NCBI GenBank assembly: GCA_964529155.1
Contig: CAZGVV010000042.1
Coordinates: 1-19,097, forward strand
Length of the DNA: 19,097 bases
From: CAZGVV01 sp964529155
GTDB lineage: Bacteria; Pseudomonadota; Alphaproteobacteria; Rickettsiales; SXRF01
Reading direction: 5' to 3'
The notes below the pieces were generated by a model. That model saw nothing but the letters and a program-made list of their open reading frames with translations. It was not told the DNA's origin and searched no databases. The position numbers and the translations under genes are program-made. The number at the start of each line of letters is the position of its first letter. The stretch's first letter is position 1. Below, in pieces: positions 15,308-19,097 of this stretch.

Positions 15308-18300
15308 ATGACAAAAAAACATTATCCAGACATCGACCCTAACCCTGATTTCCCTGCGCTGGAAGAGCGTATCTTGGCGTTTTGGAAAGAGGCGGGCATT
15401 TTTAAAAAATCTGTCGCCAACCGCACTGGCGAAGAATTCGTGTTTTATGACGGCCCGCCCTTCGCAAACGGCCTGCCGCATTACGGCCATTTGCTCACCG
15501 GCTTTGTCAAAGACGCCGTCGCGCGCTACCAAACCATGCGCGGCAACCGTGTGGAGCGCCGCTTTGGCTGGGATTGCCATGGCCTGCCTGCCGAAATGGG
15601 CGCGGAAAAAGAACTCGGCATTTCCGGCCGTGTGGCGATTGAAAAATACGGCATCGATAAATTTAACGCCCATTGCCGCGAAAGCGTCATGAAATACCGC
15701 GCCGAATGGGAATATTACGTCACCCGCCAGGCCCGCTGGGTGGATTTCACCGGCGACTACAAAACCATGGACACATCCTACATGGAATCCGTGCTATGGG
15801 CGTTCAAGCAATTGTGGGAAAAAGAGCTGGTCTACGAAGCCTTCCGCGTCATGCCCTATAGCTGGGCCGCCGAAACACCGCTGTCGAATTTCGAGACGAA
15901 GCTGGATAATGCGTACCGTGACCGTGAGGATAAGGCGGTGACAGTGGCGTTTGAGTTGAAGGAGCGGCCAAAAGGCGCGCCAGATGCGGAGAAATATTAT
16001 GTATTGGCATGGACGACGACGCCGTGGACATTGCCGAGTAATCTGGCGTTGGCGGTCTCACAAAATGTGGCATATACCTACACGATTGTAGGAAATGCCT
16101 GCTACATACATTCCGCCAATGCTGCCGCTGGCATACGGAAAGCTTTGCTTCCCGAAGGGGTCGTATTGGAGACGACACATTTTTATTTACGTGAGTTCCG
16201 TGAAGAGGATTTTTCGCTTTTTGCAGCGCTTATGGCTGATGAAGATGTCAACGCGCTACTCCGCCCGGTAAAAGATCCTGAACTGACGCGTCAATTATTT
16301 GAAGGAATGCTGGCACAATATAAAAAAGACGGTTTTTCTAAATGGGCTGTTTTTGAAAAAGGTACAAATAAGTTTGCTGGCCGCGCGGGCGTCAATAAAG
16401 TTCCGGACCGTGCAGATATTGAGCTGATCGAGGTTGGCTACATCCTCCACAAAGAATTTTGGGGCAAGGGATATGGCAGTGAGCTAGCGGGCGCTATTTA
16501 CGATTGGTGTTTCACCAGCCGCAACATGCCGGAGATATTTTCGCTATGCCATGCGCAGAATACGGCTTCTGCGAACGTCATGCAGAAATTTGGGCTCAAA
16601 TACAAAGACGATGTCTTTTATCCCTTCTTAGGCGATGAGCGTAATCGCTATGCGATTAATCGTGAAGATTATTTGTCGTGTAATGCAATTAGAGGCGCGG
16701 AGCTAATTGGTCTCCACTACACCCCACTTTTCCCCTATTTCGCCGACCATCCTAACGCCTTCCGCATTCTCGACGGTTCCGATTTCGTTACCGACACCGA
16801 CGGTACCGGCATCGTGCACATGGCCCCCGGCTTCGGTGAGGACGATCAGCGCGTGTGTGAAAAGGAAGGGATTGAGATTGTCTGCCCGGTGGATATGTCC
16901 GGGCGGTATACGGATGAGATTTTTGATATAAGTCATCCCCGCGCAGGCGGGGATCCAGGGCGTGCGCCCAAGATCCCCGGTCAAGCCGGGGATGACGATT
17001 TGGTTTTGCGGGGCCTGAATGTCATCGCCGAGCCGGGCGGTAGCCAGTTTGGTTTGGCCAATGACCGCATTATCCATTGGTTGAAAGCGCGCGGCCAGCT
17101 TATCAAGCAAGAAACCATCAAACACAGCTACCCCCATTGCTGGCGCACGGACACGCCGCTGATTTACCGGGCCATGCCCAGTTGGTATGTGGCAGTGACG
17201 CAAATCAAAGCGCGCATGGCCGAGTTGAATCAGCAAATCAACTGGATTCCCGAACACGTCAAAGACGGTGCCATGGGCCACGGCATTGCCTCCGCGCCCG
17301 ATTGGTCGATCTCGCGCAATCGCTTCTGGGGTACGCCAATTCCGATCTGGCGGTCGAACAATCCGGACAATAAAAAGCTCTATGTCTTCGGTTCTATCAA
17401 CGAGTTGGAGGGTTTCTTTAAGGTGAAGGTCGAAGACCTGCACCGCCCGTTTATTGACACGCTCACTGCGCCAGATCCGGAAAATCCGGCCTATACGTTG
17501 ACGCGGGTGGAAGACGTGTTTGATTGCTGGTTTGAGTCCGGCTCCATGCCGTTTGCTCAGGCGCATTACCCGTTTGAGAATAAGGAATGGTTTGAAAGCC
17601 ATTTCCCCGCCGACTTCATCGTGGAATACATGGCGCAGACCCGCGGGTGGTTTTATACGCTCATGGTACTGGGGACCGCGCTGTTTGATAAGCCGCCCTT
17701 CCTCAACGTCATCTGCCACGGCGTGGTCTTGGACGACAAAGGCCAGAAGCTCAGCAAACGCTTGAACAACTATGCTGATCCCAAGGAATTGTTTAGCAAA
17801 TTCGGCGCTGATGCCCTGCGCTGGTTTATGCTCTCATCCCCCGTCATGCGTGGCGCGGAAATGCAGCTGGACCCGGAAGGAAAATTCATCCGCGATGTGG
17901 TGCGCCTGGCCATCAAGCCGATCTGGAACGCGTATAATTTCTTTTGTTTGTATGCTAATTCGGATGGCATAGTCGCAAGTCGCACGTTGCAAGTCGCCAG
18001 TAATTTAATGGACCGCTACATCCTCGCTAAAATGGAGCGGGCAGTGGAAAATATCCAGGTAGCGCTGGACAACTATCACACGGCAGAGGCGTGCCAGGAA
18101 GTATCGGCCTTTTTTGAAGTGCTCAATAATTGGTACATCCGCCGTAATAAAGAGCGTTTCTGGAAAGCCGAAAAAGATGCGGATAAGCAGGCGGCCTATG
18201 ATACGCTTTACACGGTGTTGGTGACCTTATGCACCGCCGCTGCGCCCTTGCTGCCACTCACACTGGAAGCCATCTATAAAGGGTTAACCGGGGAAGAAAG

Positions 18301-19081
18301 CGTGCATTTGGCCGATTTCCCGATGTTTAAACAGCAATCACTTATTAATCCTGCCTTAGAAGAAGGCATGGACCGCGTGCAGGACATTTGCAACGCGGCG
18401 CTCTCCCTTCGCAGTGCGGCGAATTTGCGCGTGCGTTTACCATTGGCCTCGCTCACCGTAGTAGCGGAAGGGTTTGCCTATGCCGAAGAATATGCCGCGA
18501 TCATTCGGGATGAAGTGAACGTGAAAGAAGTGCGTGCAATGGATGCCGTACATGAATACGCCACATTCAAACTCCAACTCAATAACCCCGTGCTCGGCAA
18601 GCGTTTGCCCGCCAAGATGAAGCAACTCATTCCCGCTGCAAAAAAAGGGGAATGGAAGCGGTTGCCCGATGGTCGCGTGGAGCTGGGTGGCGAGGTGTTG
18701 GAAGCAGGGGAATTCACCCTGCAGCTGGAGCCAAAACCCGATTATAAAGGCCGCGCCCAAGCGCTTTCTACCAATGATGCGTTGGTTATTTTAGACACCA
18801 CCATCACTCCTGAGCTTGAGCGTGAAGGGTTGGCGCGTGATATGGTGCGTCTTATCCAGCAAACGCGCAAAGACGCAGGCCTTGATGTGTCAGACCGCAT
18901 CATGCTCGTGCTTTCGGCGCAGGAAAATGTGACGGCGGCCGTGCGTGAATGGGAGCAATTCATTACGGCGCAGACCCTGGCGGTGTCGCTGGCGTTTGCG
19001 GCGGAAGCGAAGGGGGATTTTGTCGCGGCGCATCAATTAGAGAATGTGCCGATCACAATTGCGCTTTCCAAAGCGGCGTAA
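15308..19081 (+). CDS. ileS: Isoleucyl-tRNA synthetase, type 2, with GNAT and REP insertions
   Basis: IleRS charges tRNA-Ile and edits mischarged valine. Eukaryote-like (type 2) features are PPFANGLPHYGH (50-61; the HIGH motif reads HYGH) and KLSKR (814-818) for KMSKS. CP1 editing motifs flank the first insertion: TTTPWTLPSN (236-245) and GTGIVHMAPGFGEDD (499-513). After the second come HSYPHCWRTDTPLIYRA, the C-terminal half of the Rossmann core, and the helical anticodon-binding domain (about 900 onward). Inserted in frame are a GNAT acetyltransferase domain (about 286-457) and a translated palindromic repeat (542-563). Without them the length is about 1063, normal for type 2; as found it is 1257. 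There is no stop or frameshift through either insertion. ATG 15308 has AAGGG only 2 nt upstream, so initiation is weak or leaderless. The gene ends at TAA 19079-19081. Confidence 0.97.
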   Translation: MTKKHYPDIDPNPDFPALEERILAFWKEAGIFKKSVANRTGEEFVFYDGPPFANGLPHYGHLLTGFVKDAVARYQTMRGNRVERRFGWDCHGLPAEMGAEKELGISGRVAIEKYGIDKFNAHCRESVMKYRAEWEYYVTRQARWVDFTGDYKTMDTSYMESVLWAFKQLWEKELVYEAFRVMPYSWAAETPLSNFETKLDNAYRDREDKAVTVAFELKERPKGAPDAEKYYVLAWTTTPWTLPSNLALAVSQNVAYTYTIVGNACYIHSANAAAGIRKALLPEGVVLETTHFYLREFREEDFSLFAALMADEDVNALLRPVKDPELTRQLFEGMLAQYKKDGFSKWAVFEKGTNKFAGRAGVNKVPDRADIELIEVGYILHKEFWGKGYGSELAGAIYDWCFTSRNMPEIFSLCHAQNTASANVMQKFGLKYKDDVFYPFLGDERNRYAINREDYLSCNAIRGAELIGLHYTPLFPYFADHPNAFRILDGSDFVTDTDGTGIVHMAPGFGEDDQRVCEKEGIEIVCPVDMSGRYTDEIFDISHPRAGGDPGRAPKIPGQAGDDDLVLRGLNVIAEPGGSQFGLANDRIIHWLKARGQLIKQETIKHSYPHCWRTDTPLIYRAMPSWYVAVTQIKARMAELNQQINWIPEHVKDGAMGHGIASAPDWSISRNRFWGTPIPIWRSNNPDNKKLYVFGSINELEGFFKVKVEDLHRPFIDTLTAPDPENPAYTLTRVEDVFDCWFESGSMPFAQAHYPFENKEWFESHFPADFIVEYMAQTRGWFYTLMVLGTALFDKPPFLNVICHGVVLDDKGQKLSKRLNNYADPKELFSKFGADALRWFMLSSPVMRGAEMQLDPEGKFIRDVVRLAIKPIWNAYNFFCLYANSDGIVASRTLQVASNLMDRYILAKMERAVENIQVALDNYHTAEACQEVSAFFEVLNNWYIRRNKERFWKAEKDADKQAAYDTLYTVLVTLCTAAAPLLPLTLEAIYKGLTGEESVHLADFPMFKQQSLINPALEEGMDRVQDICNAALSLRSAANLRVRLPLASLTVVAEGFAYAEEYAAIIRDEVNVKEVRAMDAVHEYATFKLQLNNPVLGKRLPAKMKQLIPAAKKGEWKRLPDGRVELGGEVLEAGEFTLQLEPKPDYKGRAQALSTNDALVILDTTITPELEREGLARDMVRLIQQTRKDAGLDVSDRIMLVLSAQENVTAAVREWEQFITAQTLAVSLAFAAEAKGDFVAAHQLENVPITIALSKAA
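16163..16678 (+). other. RimJ/RimL-like GNAT acetyltransferase domain nested in IleRS CP1
   Basis: Residues about 286-457 of the ileS product match a complete N-acetyltransferase. The opening strand is ETTHFYLREFREEDFSLF, then a helical pair (MADEDVNALL; LTRQLFEGMLAQYKKDGFSK) and WAVFEKGTNKFAGRAGVNKV. ELIEVGYILHKEFWGKGYGS contains the acetyl-CoA motif A (GKGYG, 386-390), and NTASANVMQKFGLKY (418-432) is motif B. The domain ends YAINREDYLS, a usual GNAT C-terminus. About 50 residues of IleRS editing domain precede it after the Thr-rich motif, and CNAIRGAELIGLHYTPLFPY resumes IleRS. By hand count 16201-16680 is about 46% GC, against about 57% in sampled flanks. Substrate unknown. Confidence 0.88.
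16931..16996. repeat. REP-like palindromic element translated in frame within ileS
   Basis: GTCATCCCC at 16932 and GGGGATGAC ending at 16996 are inverted ends. Inside are three hairpins: 16935-16954 (ATCCCCGC/GCGGGGAT), 16958-16969 (GGGCG/CGCCC) and 16973-16993 (ATCCCCGG/CCGGGGAT). The 66 bp equal 22 codons (residues 542-563, starting SHPRAGGDPG). They fall between CPVDMSGRYTDEIFD and the DLVLRGLNVIAEPG segment, where IleRS proteins have a loop. Confidence 0.88.
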
Positions 19082-19097
19082 ATGCGCTATATAATAA

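Noticed and set aside
16703..17719. A 338-codon open frame on the reverse strand of ileS.
   Set aside because: It lies wholly opposite well-conserved IleRS sequence and has no start signal or family features. Its stretch VIPGLTGDLG...WIPACAGMT is just the reverse reading of the REP element.
19082..19097. ATG immediately after the ileS stop (reading MRYII), possibly lspA, which often follows ileS; also TATAAT at 19090-19095.
   Set aside because: Only five codons are visible before the window ends, too few to support either a gene or a promoter.
1..19097. tRNA or rRNA genes, CRISPR arrays, insertion sequences, riboswitches.
   Set aside because: Intergenic spaces are short and show no cloverleaf, spaced repeats, transposase or recognisable aptamer. 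Apart from the REP-like palindromes no mobile element was seen.

Overview
The window looks like a stretch of an alphaproteobacterial chromosome, probably from a draft or metagenome-assembled genome. Reasons: the divergent tsaD/hemC pair, the hfq-hflX pair, the rimP-nusA-infB cluster, the alphaproteobacterial N-terminal region of IF-2, and mostly housekeeping genes at roughly 50-57% GC. Two runs of exactly ten Ns (726-735 and 12348-12357) are scaffold placeholders. Both damage a real gene on paper: argG and infB.

Layout. 1-989 (-) is argG, running off the left edge. Divergent from it is a same-strand run: malonyl-CoA decarboxylase (1079-2512), hfq, hflX and an orphan ModA-like periplasmic binding protein (to 4827). 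The last three are tightly packed or overlapping. tsaD (-) converges on that run and is divergent from hemC (+), with 29 bp between their start codons. An unrecognised hydrophobic protein (6785-7603, -) lies downstream of the ammonium transporter amtB (7628-8941, -). A divergent promoter region then leads to rimP-nusA-infB (9119-13899, +). A 150-bp convergent spacer with REP-like palindromes separates infB from a cystathionine beta-lyase gene (metC-like, -). The window ends with a very long ileS (15308-19081, +).

The most unusual object is ileS. It encodes a eukaryote-like (type 2) isoleucyl-tRNA synthetase of 1257 residues, about 190 longer than I would expect. The excess is explained by two in-frame insertions in the CP1/editing region. 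One is a complete RimJ/RimL-type GNAT acetyltransferase domain (about residues 286-457), placed between the threonine-rich editing motif and the GTGIVH motif. The other is a 66-bp REP-like palindromic element translated as residues 542-563. Its first 29 bases match a REP copy in the infB-metC spacer at 27 positions, recalling the protein-coding palindromic elements of Rickettsia. A synthetase whose editing domain hosts an acetyltransferase is, as far as I know, not a described architecture and is the main candidate for new biology here.

Functionally the window is mostly translation and RNA metabolism (Hfq, HflX, TsaD, RimP, NusA, IF-2, IleRS), plus nitrogen and amino-acid metabolism (ArgG, AmtB, MetC-like), haem synthesis (HemC) and malonyl-CoA turnover. 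No tRNA, rRNA, CRISPR array or insertion sequence was seen. No gene-free stretch exceeds about 180 bp.
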